Positions 1 through 8,054 of a DNA stretch of 64,000 bases are shown here, one piece after another. Where the stretch lies: assembly GCF_024710845.1 (NCBI RefSeq), contig NZ_JANJTZ010000004.1, positions 1-64,000 of the forward strand, read 5' to 3'. A program made the position numbers and the translations under genes. Each line of letters starts with the position of its first letter. Positions within the stretch are counted from its first letter, which is position 1. Under the pieces are notes generated by a model, which did not search any database, was not told where the DNA came from, and saw nothing but the letters and a program-made list of their open reading frames with translations. This DNA comes from Mesorhizobium sp. Its GTDB lineage: Bacteria; Pseudomonadota; Alphaproteobacteria; Rhizobiales; Rhizobiaceae.

Positions 1-655
1 GGGCCCCCGCGTCCCAGCCCTTGGCGGGGGTGCGGGTGGGGGGTTGGCCCCCACCCCCCCCCCCCGCCGCCTCGACGCGTGAGACGAAATCCTCCGCCTT
101 GCGCATGTCCACTAGGTCGGGCCGGAAATGCAGCATCAGCGATGTCTCGACGTCGCCGCCATGAATGCCATAGCGGCCCTCGACGTCGGAATAGAGCCCG
201 TCCGGCTTGCCGAAGCGCATCCAGCTCGTCTTCACCGACATCATGGCAAACCGCACGCGCAGTTCGCGCGAGACGATCCCCATGATCTCCTCGTTGCCGC
301 CGTGCGAGTTGACGATGACGAGTTTTTTCACCCCCGCCCGCGCAACCGAGGCGCCGAGTTCCGTCCACGCCTCGATCAGCGTCGTCGCCGGCAGTGTCAG
401 CGTGCCGGGCGCATGCAGGTGCTCGTTCGATTTGCCGACGGCCTGCACCGGCAGGATGCGCACGTCGAGCGCCGCCGGCAGCCGGTCGATGACGGTCGAG
501 AGCATGCCGTTCATGATCGACGTGTCCGTCGACACCGGCAGATGCGGCCCGTGCTGCTCGATGGCCGCCACGGGCAGCACGGCGATCGTCGCCTCCGGGT
601 CGATCGAGGCATAGTCCGTCGTCGGGAAATCGCCCCACCAGACGCGTCGCGCCAT
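1..655 (-). CDS. Creatininase-family amidohydrolase, 3' end off the window
   Basis: A metal-dependent amidohydrolase of the creatininase family (creatinine amidohydrolase, mycofactocin MftE and relatives). Translating from the ATG at 655 gives the family signature E33-Q-H35 followed by D44, and the NSHGGN motif around H118, which supply the usual metal ligands. An aaggag ribosome site sits about 9 bases upstream. The gene runs off the left edge after roughly 218 codons. The last visible codons (about residues 197-210) are translated from a C/G homopolymer-rich stretch that looks low-quality. It lies 37 bases downstream of the Rid-family gene on the same strand, so the two probably form an operon. 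The substrate is unknown; with the divergent CodA-like operon, a ring-opening amide hydrolysis is plausible (inference). Confidence 0.8.
   Translation of the reverse strand, partial: MARRVWWGDFPTTDYASIDPEATIAVLPVAAIEQHGPHLPVSTDTSIMNGMLSTVIDRLPAALDVRILPVQAVGKSNEHLHAPGTLTLPATTLIEAWTELGASVARAGVKKLVIVNSHGGNEEIMGIVSRELRVRFAMMSVKTSWMRFGKPDGLYSDVEGRYGIHGGDVETSLMLHFRPDLVDMRKAEDFVSRVEAAGGGGGGQPPTRTPAKGWDAGA
49..65. other. C-homopolymer low-complexity stretch at the window edge
   Basis: Seventeen bases that are all C except for one A at position 53, flanked by G-runs at positions 26-43. It falls inside the creatininase reading frame, where it would encode a glycine run not expected in this family. It could be a contig-edge artefact or a genuine G-quadruplex-prone tract. 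The reading frame remains open through it. Confidence 0.5.
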
Positions 656-692
656 CTCGCTCTCCTTGCCTGCGGTCGCCCGCGATCGGCGG

Positions 693-1076
693 TCAGCCGG
701 CCGCCAGGACCTCGATCTCGACCTTGAACTCCGGCCGCGTGAACCCGCCGACGATCATCAGCGTCGAAGCCGGCGGTGGATCGGACACGATGCGGTCGCG
801 CACTTCCATATAGTGCTTCATATAGGCGCGGTGTGTGACATAGGCGTTGATGCGCACGATGTCGTTGAGCGTCATGCCCGCCTCGCCCAGGATCGCCGCG
901 ATATTGGCGAAGCAGAGTTCCGCCTGCTCCTGCACGCTCTCCGGCACCGTATCGTCGGCGTTGACGCCAAGCTGCCCCGACACCGCGACGATCCGCTTGC
1001 CGGCTTCGACCTCCACCCCGTGGCTGTAGCGGGCGAAGGGCGGTCTGATCGAGGGGGGATTGAGCGGGCGGTGCAT
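693..1076 (-). CDS. Rid (YjgF/YER057c/UK114) family protein
   Basis: A 127-residue protein of the Rid superfamily, trimeric enzymes best known as enamine/imine deaminases. The start at 1076 (MHRPLNPPS) gives the normal family length; a longer reading frame exists upstream but lacks family character. The core pattern SGQLGV, a central helix and the C-terminal KVEIE strand are all visible. The position that carries the catalytic arginine in RidA (within P-A-R-S) reads P-P-A-S-T here, so the imine-deaminase arginine appears absent, as in several Rid4-7 subgroups. It probably precedes the creatininase gene in one operon and is divergent from the ABC/CodA operon, suggesting a role on an unstable intermediate of the same pathway. 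Confidence 0.85.
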   Translation of the reverse strand: MHRPLNPPSIRPPFARYSHGVEVEAGKRIVAVSGQLGVNADDTVPESVQEQAELCFANIAAILGEAGMTLNDIVRINAYVTHRAYMKHYMEVRDRIVSDPPPASTLMIVGGFTRPEFKVEIEVLAAG

Positions 1077-1143
1077 CGGCGAGTCCTGTGTTCGCGGCAA
1101 CCTATGCCGCGCAGCCGGCGCACATTCAACATTCAATTTCTGG

Positions 1144-1159
1144 CAACAATCATTTGTTG
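1144..1159. promoter_or_regulatory. Palindrome in the divergent promoter region (possible operator)
   Basis: CAACAA and TTGTTG separated by TCAT form a perfect 6+4+6 inverted repeat. It lies in the 287-base gap between the leftward Rid gene and the rightward ABC operon. The position would suit an operator serving both transcripts. No regulator gene is adjacent, so the binding protein is unknown. Confidence 0.35.
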
Positions 1160-1363
1160 GCGGATGCCGTGGACGATGGACAGCCGCCCAAAATTTGGGC
1201 ACCGTGCCCGCTGTGGCACCAGCCTCGACCGGACGCCGGCGGCAATTCCCCAGTCCGCGACTGCTTTCGTCGCGACCGGATCTTGGCACGGGCTTTGCAT
1301 TTTGTTCCTCTGGATTCCAGAAGCCGGCGCGTCCCGTCGATCGGCTCAACAAGGGGTGGTGTA

Positions 1364-2365
1364 ATGAAGACGAAACTGTTGATGTCGGTTGCGGCGCTGT
1401 CGCTGCTGGGGGCCTCGGGCCTCGCCTCGGCCCAGGAGAAAGTCACCTTCCAGACCAACTGGTTCGCCCAGGCCGAGCATGGCGGCTACTACCAGTCGGT
1501 GGCCGACGGCACCTACAAGGCCTGCGGCCTCGACGTGACGATCGCCATGGGCGGTCCCCAGGTGTCCGGCCGTCCGCTGCTGCTCGCCGGCAAGATCGAT
1601 TTCTACATGGGCGGCAACATGCTGCAGGCCTTCTCCGCCGTGCAGGAGAACATCCCGGTGGTCATCGTCGCCGCCTCCTTCCAGAAGGAGCCGCAGGTGC
1701 TGATGAGCCATCCGGGCCAGGGCCTCGACACCTGGGAGAGCCTGAAGGACGCCGAGCAGTACATCCTCGGCGACGAGGGCTTCCAGTCCTACTTCCAGTG
1801 GATGATCACCGAGTTCGGTTTCGATGCGTCGAAGCGCATTCCCTACACCTTCAACCCGGCCCCTTTCATCGCCAACAAGAAGTCGGTCCAGCAGGGCTAT
1901 GTCACCTCCGAACCCTACGCCGTCGAGAAGGAAGGCGGCTTCGTGCCGAACCAGTTCCTCCTCGCCGACTACGGCTTCGACACCTACGCCACCACGATCG
2001 AGACGATGCGCGACACGATCGACAAGCGTCCCGAAGTCGTGAAGTGCTTCGTCGATGGCTCGGCCAAGGGCTGGTACAACTACCTCTATGGTGACAACAA
2101 GGACGCCAACGAGCTGATCAAGAAGGACAATCCGGAAATCACCGACGAGCAGATCGCCTTCTCGATCGAGCAGATGAAGAAGTTCGGCATCGTCGATTCG
2201 GGCGACACCGAGAAGCTCGGAATCGGCGCCATGACCGACGCGCGCATGCAGAGCTTCTACGACAAGATGGTCGCGGCCAAGGTCATGCCCGCCGGCATCG
2301 ACATCAAGAAGGCCTACACGCTGGACTTCGTCAACAAGGGCGTCGGTCTCGACCTCAAGAAGTGA
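1364..2365 (+). CDS. ABC transporter substrate-binding protein, NMT1/THI5-like
   Basis: A 333-residue periplasmic binding protein. The start at 1364 gives a clean Sec signal peptide (positive N-terminus, hydrophobic core, cleavage after ASA near residue 23). The mature chain opens with a VTFQTNWFAQAEHGGYY segment typical of the THI5/NMT1 and nitrate/taurine-type binding proteins, which handle pyrimidine precursors, sulfonates and related small molecules. It is followed directly by ATPase and permease genes, completing an importer. The CodA-like enzyme downstream makes a pyrimidine-like or other heterocyclic ligand a reasonable guess, but the ligand cannot be read from sequence. Confidence 0.88.
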   Translation: MKTKLLMSVAALSLLGASGLASAQEKVTFQTNWFAQAEHGGYYQSVADGTYKACGLDVTIAMGGPQVSGRPLLLAGKIDFYMGGNMLQAFSAVQENIPVVIVAASFQKEPQVLMSHPGQGLDTWESLKDAEQYILGDEGFQSYFQWMITEFGFDASKRIPYTFNPAPFIANKKSVQQGYVTSEPYAVEKEGGFVPNQFLLADYGFDTYATTIETMRDTIDKRPEVVKCFVDGSAKGWYNYLYGDNKDANELIKKDNPEITDEQIAFSIEQMKKFGIVDSGDTEKLGIGAMTDARMQSFYDKMVAAKVMPAGIDIKKAYTLDFVNKGVGLDLKK

Positions 2366-2371
2366 ACCATC

Positions 2372-3187
2372 TTGCCTGAAATGAAACCGCCCGGCGGCGC
2401 GCCGCTTCTCATCATGCGCGCCGTCGGAAAGACCTTTTCCAATGGCGTGACGGCGCTTGACCGCGTCGATCTCACGCTGCGCGAAGGCGACTTCCTGAGC
2501 CTGCTCGGGCCGTCCGGCTGTGGCAAGTCGACGGCCCTGCGCATCATCGCCGGCCTGTCTTCGCCCACCACCGGCGTTCTCGACTGGCGCGGCCCGCCGC
2601 TTGCGCAGACCGATATCGGCTTCGTCTTCCAGGAGCCGACGCTGATGCCGTGGGCGAGCGTCTTTGACAATGTCTGGCTGCCGCTGCGTCTCAAGGGCGT
2701 ATCGCGCCGCGAGGCGACGCCCGCCATCTCCGCACTGCTGGAGCGGGTCCATCTGACCGGCTTCGAGAACGCCGTCCCGCGCGAGCTCTCCGGCGGCATG
2801 AAGATGCGCGTCTCGATCGCCCGCGGCCTCGTCACCAAGCCGCGCGTGCTTTTAATGGACGAGCCCTTCGCCGCGCTCGACGAGATCACCCGCTTCAAGC
2901 TCAACAACGACCTGCTCGAACTGTGGCAGGACGAGCGTTTCACCGTCGTCTTCGTCACCCATTCCGTGTTCGAAAGCGTCTTCCTGTCCAACCGCATCGT
3001 GGTCATGGCGGCGCGGCCGGGCCGGGTGTTCGAGGAGGTCGAGGTCGACGCGCCCTATCCGCGCGACGAGGTCTTCCGCACCTCGGCGGACTATGCTGCG
3101 CTCTGCCGCAAGACATCCGACGTTCTCAGCCGGGCGATGGACGCGCCGGCGCTCACCAAGGCGGGAGCGTTCGATGGCGTCCATTGA
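2372..3187 (+). CDS. ABC transporter ATP-binding protein (SsuB/TauB type)
   Basis: A 271-residue nucleotide-binding subunit of the nitrate/sulfonate/taurine importer class. Visible motifs are Walker A GPSGCGKST (residues 46-54), Q-loop FVFQEP, signature LSGGM, Walker B LLMDEPFAALD and the switch histidine in VTHSVFE. The reading frame opens with TTG at 2372; an ATG three codons later (2381) is an equally good start. It starts 6 bases after the binding-protein stop and its 3' end overlaps the permease start by 14 bases, so the three importer genes are co-translated. Confidence 0.92.
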   Translation: MPEMKPPGGAPLLIMRAVGKTFSNGVTALDRVDLTLREGDFLSLLGPSGCGKSTALRIIAGLSSPTTGVLDWRGPPLAQTDIGFVFQEPTLMPWASVFDNVWLPLRLKGVSRREATPAISALLERVHLTGFENAVPRELSGGMKMRVSIARGLVTKPRVLLMDEPFAALDEITRFKLNNDLLELWQDERFTVVFVTHSVFESVFLSNRIVVMAARPGRVFEEVEVDAPYPRDEVFRTSADYAALCRKTSDVLSRAMDAPALTKAGAFDGVH

Positions 3188-4028
3188 CCAGTCCGCCCCC
3201 GTGCCGCTCGACGCCGAGGAAATGCGCCGGCTGAGGACGGCGCGGATCGAACGCGTCGGCAAATGGGTACTGCCGCTCGCGATCATGTGCCTGGCGATCT
3301 TCCTGTGGGACCGCATCGTCGTCTGGAACGAAATCCCGCACTACATCCTGCCGCGCCCGATCGACGTGCTTGGCGCGCTGATCGACGACCGCGCCCTGCT
3401 GTTCTCTTCGCTTCTGACCACGTTGCGCATCACCGGCCTCAGCCTGCTGCTCGCCGTCGTCGGCGGCGTCGGTCTGTCCGTGCTCTTCGCCCAGTCGAAA
3501 TGGGTGGAGATGTCGTTCTTCCCCTTCGCCATCGTGCTGCAGGTCACGCCGATCGTGGCGATCTTCCCGCTGATCAACATCTACGTCGACAACCAGACGG
3601 CCAAGCTCCTGCTCTGCGCCTGGATCGTCGCCTTCTTCCCGATCCTGTCGAACACGACGCTCGGCCTCAACTCCGTCGACCGCAACCTGCGCGACCTGTT
3701 CAAGCTCAACGGTGCGACGCGCTGGCAGGAACTCTGGCACCTGCGCCTTCCCGCTGCGATGCCCTATTTCCTCGGCGGCCTGAAGATCGCCGGCGGCCTG
3801 GCGCTGATCGGCGCGGTGGTTGCGGAGTTCGTCGCCGGGTCCGCCGGTCAGTCCTCGGGCCTTGCCTCGCGCATCATCGAGAGCGGCTACCGCCTGCGCA
3901 CGGCGCGGCTCTTCGCCGCTTTGATCCTGATCTCGCTGACGGGCATCGTCATCTTCATGACGCTCACCTGGATCTCGCACATGATGCTGCGCCGCTGGCA
4001 CGAAAGTGCGCTGAAGCAGGAGCGGTGA
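3174..4028 (+). CDS. ABC transporter permease (SsuC/TauC type)
   Basis: A 284-residue inner-membrane permease with about six hydrophobic segments. The cytoplasmic EAA loop that docks to the ATPase is recognisable (LNGATRWQELWHLRLPAAMPYF). The ATG at 3174 lies inside the end of the ATPase gene, giving a 14-base overlap. Together with its two upstream neighbours it completes a single-permease importer of the nitrate/sulfonate/pyrimidine class. Confidence 0.9.
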   Translation: MASIDQSAPVPLDAEEMRRLRTARIERVGKWVLPLAIMCLAIFLWDRIVVWNEIPHYILPRPIDVLGALIDDRALLFSSLLTTLRITGLSLLLAVVGGVGLSVLFAQSKWVEMSFFPFAIVLQVTPIVAIFPLINIYVDNQTAKLLLCAWIVAFFPILSNTTLGLNSVDRNLRDLFKLNGATRWQELWHLRLPAAMPYFLGGLKIAGGLALIGAVVAEFVAGSAGQSSGLASRIIESGYRLRTARLFAALILISLTGIVIFMTLTWISHMMLRRWHESALKQER

Positions 4029-4035
4029 AACCGGC

Positions 4036-5352
4036 ATGACCGCCCTCTCCATCCCCGAAAGCGGCTGGTATGTCCTCGCCGACGCCAGGCTTCACACCTC
4101 CACGGTCGAAGGCCTCGCCGGCAAGACCGACCGCGACGGCTTCGTCCGCGCCGACATCTCGATCGCCGAAGGCAGGATCAAGGCGATTGCCCCGCGCGGC
4201 GACAAGCCGCTGCCGCCGCGCTCGGTCAACCTCGCCGGCCGCATCGTCCTGCCCGCCTTCGTCGACTGCCACACCCATCTCGACAAGGGCCACATCTGGC
4301 CGCGCATGCCCAATCCGGATGGCTCCTTCATGGGCGCGCTGACCGCCGTCGGCACCGACCGCATGGCGTTCTGGAACGCGAGTGACGTCGAGCGGCGCAT
4401 GGAGTTCTCCCTGCGCACCGCCTATGCGCACGGCACCAAGGCGATCCGCACACACCTCGATTCGGTCTTCCCGCAGGAAACCATCTCCTGGGACGTCTTC
4501 ACCGCGATGCGCGAGCGCTGGGCGGGCCGGATCGACCTGCAGGCCGCTTCGCTCGCCGGCGTCGAGACGATCCGTGACGGCGAATGGTTCTCCCGCCTCG
4601 CCGACCGCGTCGCCCGTGCCGGCGGCGTGCTCGGCGCCGTCACCTACATGGTTCCGGACGTGGTCGAGATGATCGACCGCGTCTTCGAGGAAGCCATGCA
4701 GCGCGGCCTCGACCTCGATTTCCACGCCGACGAGACCGACGATGTCGAGGCCATCTCGCTGCGCCTGATCGCCGAGGCCGCCATCCGCCACGGCTTCACC
4801 GGGAAGATCCTCGTCGGCCATTGCTGCTCGCTCGCCCGCCAGCCCGACGCTGACGTGCTGCGCACGCTCGACACGGTCGCCCAGGCCGGCCTGTCGGTCG
4901 TCTCGCTGCCGATGTGCAACATGTATTTGCAGGACCGCCGCCACGACCGCACCACACCGCGCTGGCGCGGCATCACGCTGCTGCACGAGATGAAGGCGCG
5001 CGGCATCAACGTCGCGGTTGCCTCCGATAATACCCGAGATCCGTTCTACGCCTACGGCGACCTCGACATGCTGGAAGTCTATCGCATGGCGACCCGCATC
5101 GCCCAGTTCGACCATCCCGTCGCCGACTGGCCGAAGACCGTCGGAGCCTTTCCGGCCAGGGCGATGGGGTTGGACGATGCCGGCACGCTGAAGCCCGGCG
5201 CCGCCGCCGATCTTGTCGTTTTTCGCGGCCGCTCCTGGACCGAGCTCCTGTCGCGGCCGGAGAGCGACCGCACGGTCATCCGCGCCGGTGCCGCGATCGA
5301 GCGCGTCATCCCCGACTATTCAGAACTCGACGAAACGGTGGGACAACCCTGA
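4036..5352 (+). CDS. Cytosine-deaminase-like (CodA family) amidohydrolase
   Basis: A 438-residue metal-dependent hydrolase of the amidohydrolase superfamily, closest in motif layout to bacterial cytosine deaminase. Ligand motifs in order: H79-T-H81 in DCHTHLDKGH, FHADETDD (histidine plus the catalytic glutamate), GHCCSLA, and the metal aspartate in VASDNTRDPFYAYGD. CodA relatives deaminate cytosine, isoguanine, pterins, creatinine or imidazolones, so the family does not fix the substrate. It lies 7 bases after the permease, and its stop overlaps the next start (TGATG). Co-transcription with an importer suggests it is the first or an early step on the imported compound. Confidence 0.85.
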   Translation: MTALSIPESGWYVLADARLHTSTVEGLAGKTDRDGFVRADISIAEGRIKAIAPRGDKPLPPRSVNLAGRIVLPAFVDCHTHLDKGHIWPRMPNPDGSFMGALTAVGTDRMAFWNASDVERRMEFSLRTAYAHGTKAIRTHLDSVFPQETISWDVFTAMRERWAGRIDLQAASLAGVETIRDGEWFSRLADRVARAGGVLGAVTYMVPDVVEMIDRVFEEAMQRGLDLDFHADETDDVEAISLRLIAEAAIRHGFTGKILVGHCCSLARQPDADVLRTLDTVAQAGLSVVSLPMCNMYLQDRRHDRTTPRWRGITLLHEMKARGINVAVASDNTRDPFYAYGDLDMLEVYRMATRIAQFDHPVADWPKTVGAFPARAMGLDDAGTLKPGAAADLVVFRGRSWTELLSRPESDRTVIRAGAAIERVIPDYSELDETVGQP

Positions 5353-6749
5353 TGGATATCGCGGCGCTCAAGGCGGACATCGCCGGCATCAAGATCGAGG
5401 ACAATCCCGCCATCGTCCAGCAGAAGAGCCGCGATTTCTACTGGTACAGCCCCGTCCTGAAGAAGCAGCTCGAAACGGTCACCGGCGACCTCGTCGTTTC
5501 GCCGAAGACGGAGGCCGAGCTGATCCGCGTGCTGAAGGCCTGCTTTCGCCGCGGCATCCCCGTCACGCCGCGCGGCACCGGCACCGGCAATTACGGCCAG
5601 GCCATGCCGCTCTCCGGCGGCGTCGTCCTGTCGCTTGCCGAGATGAACGAGATCAGGCTGATCGCGCCGGGCCGGGTCGTTACAGGCCCCGGCGCGGTCA
5701 TCGCCGATATCGACAAGGCGACACGGGCGCATTCGGCGCAGGAACTGCGCATCCATCCGTCCACCTACCACACCGCCTCCATCGGCGGCTTCGTCGCCGG
5801 CGGCTCCGGCGGCGTCGGCTCGATCAAATGGGGCGGGCTTCGCGACTTCGGCAACATCATCCGGTTACGCGTGGTGACGATGGAAGAAGTGCCGCGCATT
5901 CTGGAATTGACGGGGGAAGACCTGCACAAGGTGACGCATGCCTACGGCACCAACGGCATCATCTCCGAGGTCGAGATGCCGCTGACGGCTGCGTACGAGT
6001 GGGTCGACGTCATCGTCGGATTCGACAGTTTCACGGACGCTGCGCGCTACGGCAACGCCGTCGGCCTGCAGGACGGGTTGCTGACCAAACTGGTCTCGCC
6101 GATCGCCGCGCCTGCTCCTTTTGCCTATTTCAAGCGCCACCAGAAATTCTTCCGCGAAGGCCAGAGCGTCTGCCTCGTCACCGTCGCGGCACAGTCGCTC
6201 GACGCCTTCCTTGCCTTTACCCGCCGCTGGGGCGCCGAGATCGTCTTCAACGCCGCGACCGAAGCCGATCTAAAGGGCCTGCCTCCCAATTTCGAACTGT
6301 CCTGGAACCACACGACGCTACGTGCGCTGCGCGTCGATCCGTCGATCACCTATCTCCAGGTGCTCTACCCCTTCCCGAACCAGCTCGAGCGGGTCGAGAA
6401 GATCCATGCGCTGATCGGCGACGAGATGATCGGCCATCTCGAATTCGTCCGTTTCGACGGCAACGTCACCTGCTTCGGCCTGCCGATGATCCGCTACACC
6501 ACCGAGGCGCGCCTCGACGAGATCATGCGCCTGCACGAGGAGAACGGCTGTCCGATCTTCAATGCGCACCGCTACACGCTGGAGGAAGGCGGCATGAAGC
6601 AGACCGACGAGGTCCAGCTCGCCTTCAAGCGCGAGGCCGACCCCAAGGGCCTGCTCAACCCCGGCAAGATGATCGCCTGGGAAAACCCCGACTACGACTA
6701 TAAATCGGGTAAGCTGTTCCTTTTCAAAGGCTTGCAACAGGCAGGTTGA
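5352..6749 (+). CDS. FAD-binding (PCMH-type) oxidase/dehydrogenase, GlcD-like
   Basis: A 465-residue flavoprotein of the vanillyl-alcohol-oxidase/GlcD superfamily. The N-terminal FAD-binding PCMH domain shows VVSPKTEAELIRVLKAC and the pyrophosphate loop TPRGTGTGNYGQ; a second conserved glycine-rich segment is FVAGGSGGVGSIKWGG near residues 145-160. The C-terminus ends with the family pattern GLLNPGKMI. Members oxidise 2-hydroxy acids, alcohols or amines. The start overlaps the amidohydrolase stop by one base, so translation is coupled. It probably oxidises a product of the CodA-like enzyme, passing electrons to oxygen, quinone or a partner (inference). Confidence 0.85.
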   Translation: MDIAALKADIAGIKIEDNPAIVQQKSRDFYWYSPVLKKQLETVTGDLVVSPKTEAELIRVLKACFRRGIPVTPRGTGTGNYGQAMPLSGGVVLSLAEMNEIRLIAPGRVVTGPGAVIADIDKATRAHSAQELRIHPSTYHTASIGGFVAGGSGGVGSIKWGGLRDFGNIIRLRVVTMEEVPRILELTGEDLHKVTHAYGTNGIISEVEMPLTAAYEWVDVIVGFDSFTDAARYGNAVGLQDGLLTKLVSPIAAPAPFAYFKRHQKFFREGQSVCLVTVAAQSLDAFLAFTRRWGAEIVFNAATEADLKGLPPNFELSWNHTTLRALRVDPSITYLQVLYPFPNQLERVEKIHALIGDEMIGHLEFVRFDGNVTCFGLPMIRYTTEARLDEIMRLHEENGCPIFNAHRYTLEEGGMKQTDEVQLAFKREADPKGLLNPGKMIAWENPDYDYKSGKLFLFKGLQQAG

Positions 6750-6757
6750 ATCAAGAC

Positions 6758-7339
6758 ATGAAAGTCCTCGTCCTTCACGCCCATCCCGTCGAGACGAGCT
6801 ACAATGCCGCGCTGCATCGCCTGATCCTCGACCGGCTCGCCGCCCGCGGCCACGAGATCGACGATTGCGACCTCTACGCCGAGGATTTCGATCCGCGCCT
6901 CACACGCGAGGAGCGGCTGAACTATCACGAGATCGGTCCCAACCTTGCCCCGGTCGCCTCTTACGTGGATCGGGTCCGGGCGGCGGAAGCGCTGGTCCTG
7001 TCCTACCCGGTCTGGAACTTCGGCTACCCGGCCATCCTCAAGGGGTTCTTCGACCGCGTCTTCTTGCCGGGCGTGTCCTTCGAGATGGTCGACGGCAGGC
7101 CCCGCACCTGCCTGCACAACATCAGGAAGGTGGCCACCGTGACCACCTATGGCGGCGCGCGCTGGCGCGCCATCCTGATGGGCGATCCGCCCCGCAAGCT
7201 GGTCAAGCGGCTGCTGCGCGCGACCGTCAAACCCGGCGCGCCTTTTCCCTACATGGCCCATTACGACATGAACCGGTCGACGCCTGACAGCCGGTCCGCC
7301 TTCATGCGCAAGGTTTCGGCCGCGATGGACCGCTTCTAG
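6758..7339 (+). CDS. NAD(P)H dehydrogenase (quinone), flavodoxin-like fold, copy 1
   Basis: About 193 residues of the NQO1/MdaB/KefF flavodoxin-like family, soluble FMN or FAD oxidoreductases. The N-terminus KVLVLHAHPVETSYNAAL is the phosphate-binding strand-loop, and SYPVWNFGYPAILKGFFDRVFLPGVSF is the second flavin-contacting motif. I chose the ATG at 6758 over a TTG at 6746 because it places the first strand normally. It is followed 11 bases later by a second gene of the same family, which suggests local duplication. It may reduce a quinone-like or heterocyclic intermediate of the operon pathway. Confidence 0.82.
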   Translation: MKVLVLHAHPVETSYNAALHRLILDRLAARGHEIDDCDLYAEDFDPRLTREERLNYHEIGPNLAPVASYVDRVRAAEALVLSYPVWNFGYPAILKGFFDRVFLPGVSFEMVDGRPRTCLHNIRKVATVTTYGGARWRAILMGDPPRKLVKRLLRATVKPGAPFPYMAHYDMNRSTPDSRSAFMRKVSAAMDRF

Positions 7340-7350
7340 AGCACATTGGC

Positions 7351-7938
7351 ATGCGCATCCTCCTCGTCTACTGCCACCCGGTGCCCGAGAGCTTTTCGGC
7401 CTCGATCCGCGACGAGGCGATCGGAACGCTTGAAGCCAACGGCCACGAGATCCGCCTGCTCGACCTCTATGCGGAAGGGTTCGATCCGGTGATGGGGACC
7501 GAGGAACGGCGTCGCTATAACGACCTGCCCGTTGAGCAGCACCCGTTGCCCGACCACATCGCGCATCTGCGCTGGGCGGAAGGCCTGCTCTTCGTCTATC
7601 CGACCTGGTGGTACGGCCTGCCGGCGATGCTGAAGGGCTGGCTCGACCGCGTCTGGGCGCCCGGCGTCGCCTTCTCCATGCCCGAACCCAACGCCAGGAT
7701 CGGTGCGTTGATGACCAACATCCGCGTCCTCGGCGTCATCACCACCTGCGGCGCGCCGCGGATCTGGTCGCACGTCATAGGCCACCCCGGCCGCCGCACT
7801 ATCACGCGCGGCATCCGTGCGCTCTGCGCCTGGCGCTGCAAAACCTTCTTCATGGCGCACTACCTGATGGATTCCTCCACCGACGAAACCCGCCGCGCCT
7901 TCCTGGCGAAGGTGCGCAGGAAGCTCGCAAAGGTGTAG
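7351..7938 (+). CDS. NAD(P)H dehydrogenase (quinone), flavodoxin-like fold, copy 2
   Basis: A 195-residue paralogue of the preceding gene, with the matching motifs RILLVYCHPVPESFSASI and YPTWWYGLPAMLKGWLDRVWAPGVAF. Both copies have the HPVxxS loop and the WxxGxPAxLKG segment at equivalent positions. They differ enough through the C-terminal half to suggest they are not redundant. It is the last gene of the rightward operon that begins at 1364; a 116-base gap follows. Confidence 0.82.
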   Translation: MRILLVYCHPVPESFSASIRDEAIGTLEANGHEIRLLDLYAEGFDPVMGTEERRRYNDLPVEQHPLPDHIAHLRWAEGLLFVYPTWWYGLPAMLKGWLDRVWAPGVAFSMPEPNARIGALMTNIRVLGVITTCGAPRIWSHVIGHPGRRTITRGIRALCAWRCKTFFMAHYLMDSSTDETRRAFLAKVRRKLAKV

Positions 7939-8054
7939 GCGCCGGGCCAGCAACCTGCTGCCGCTTTGATGTCAGCAGCATGGATGCCGGTTTCGTTTTC
8001 GGGTTGCAGCGCTCACGCCTTTCCCTGACTCTCCTGCCCTCGGAGGAGATTCTC

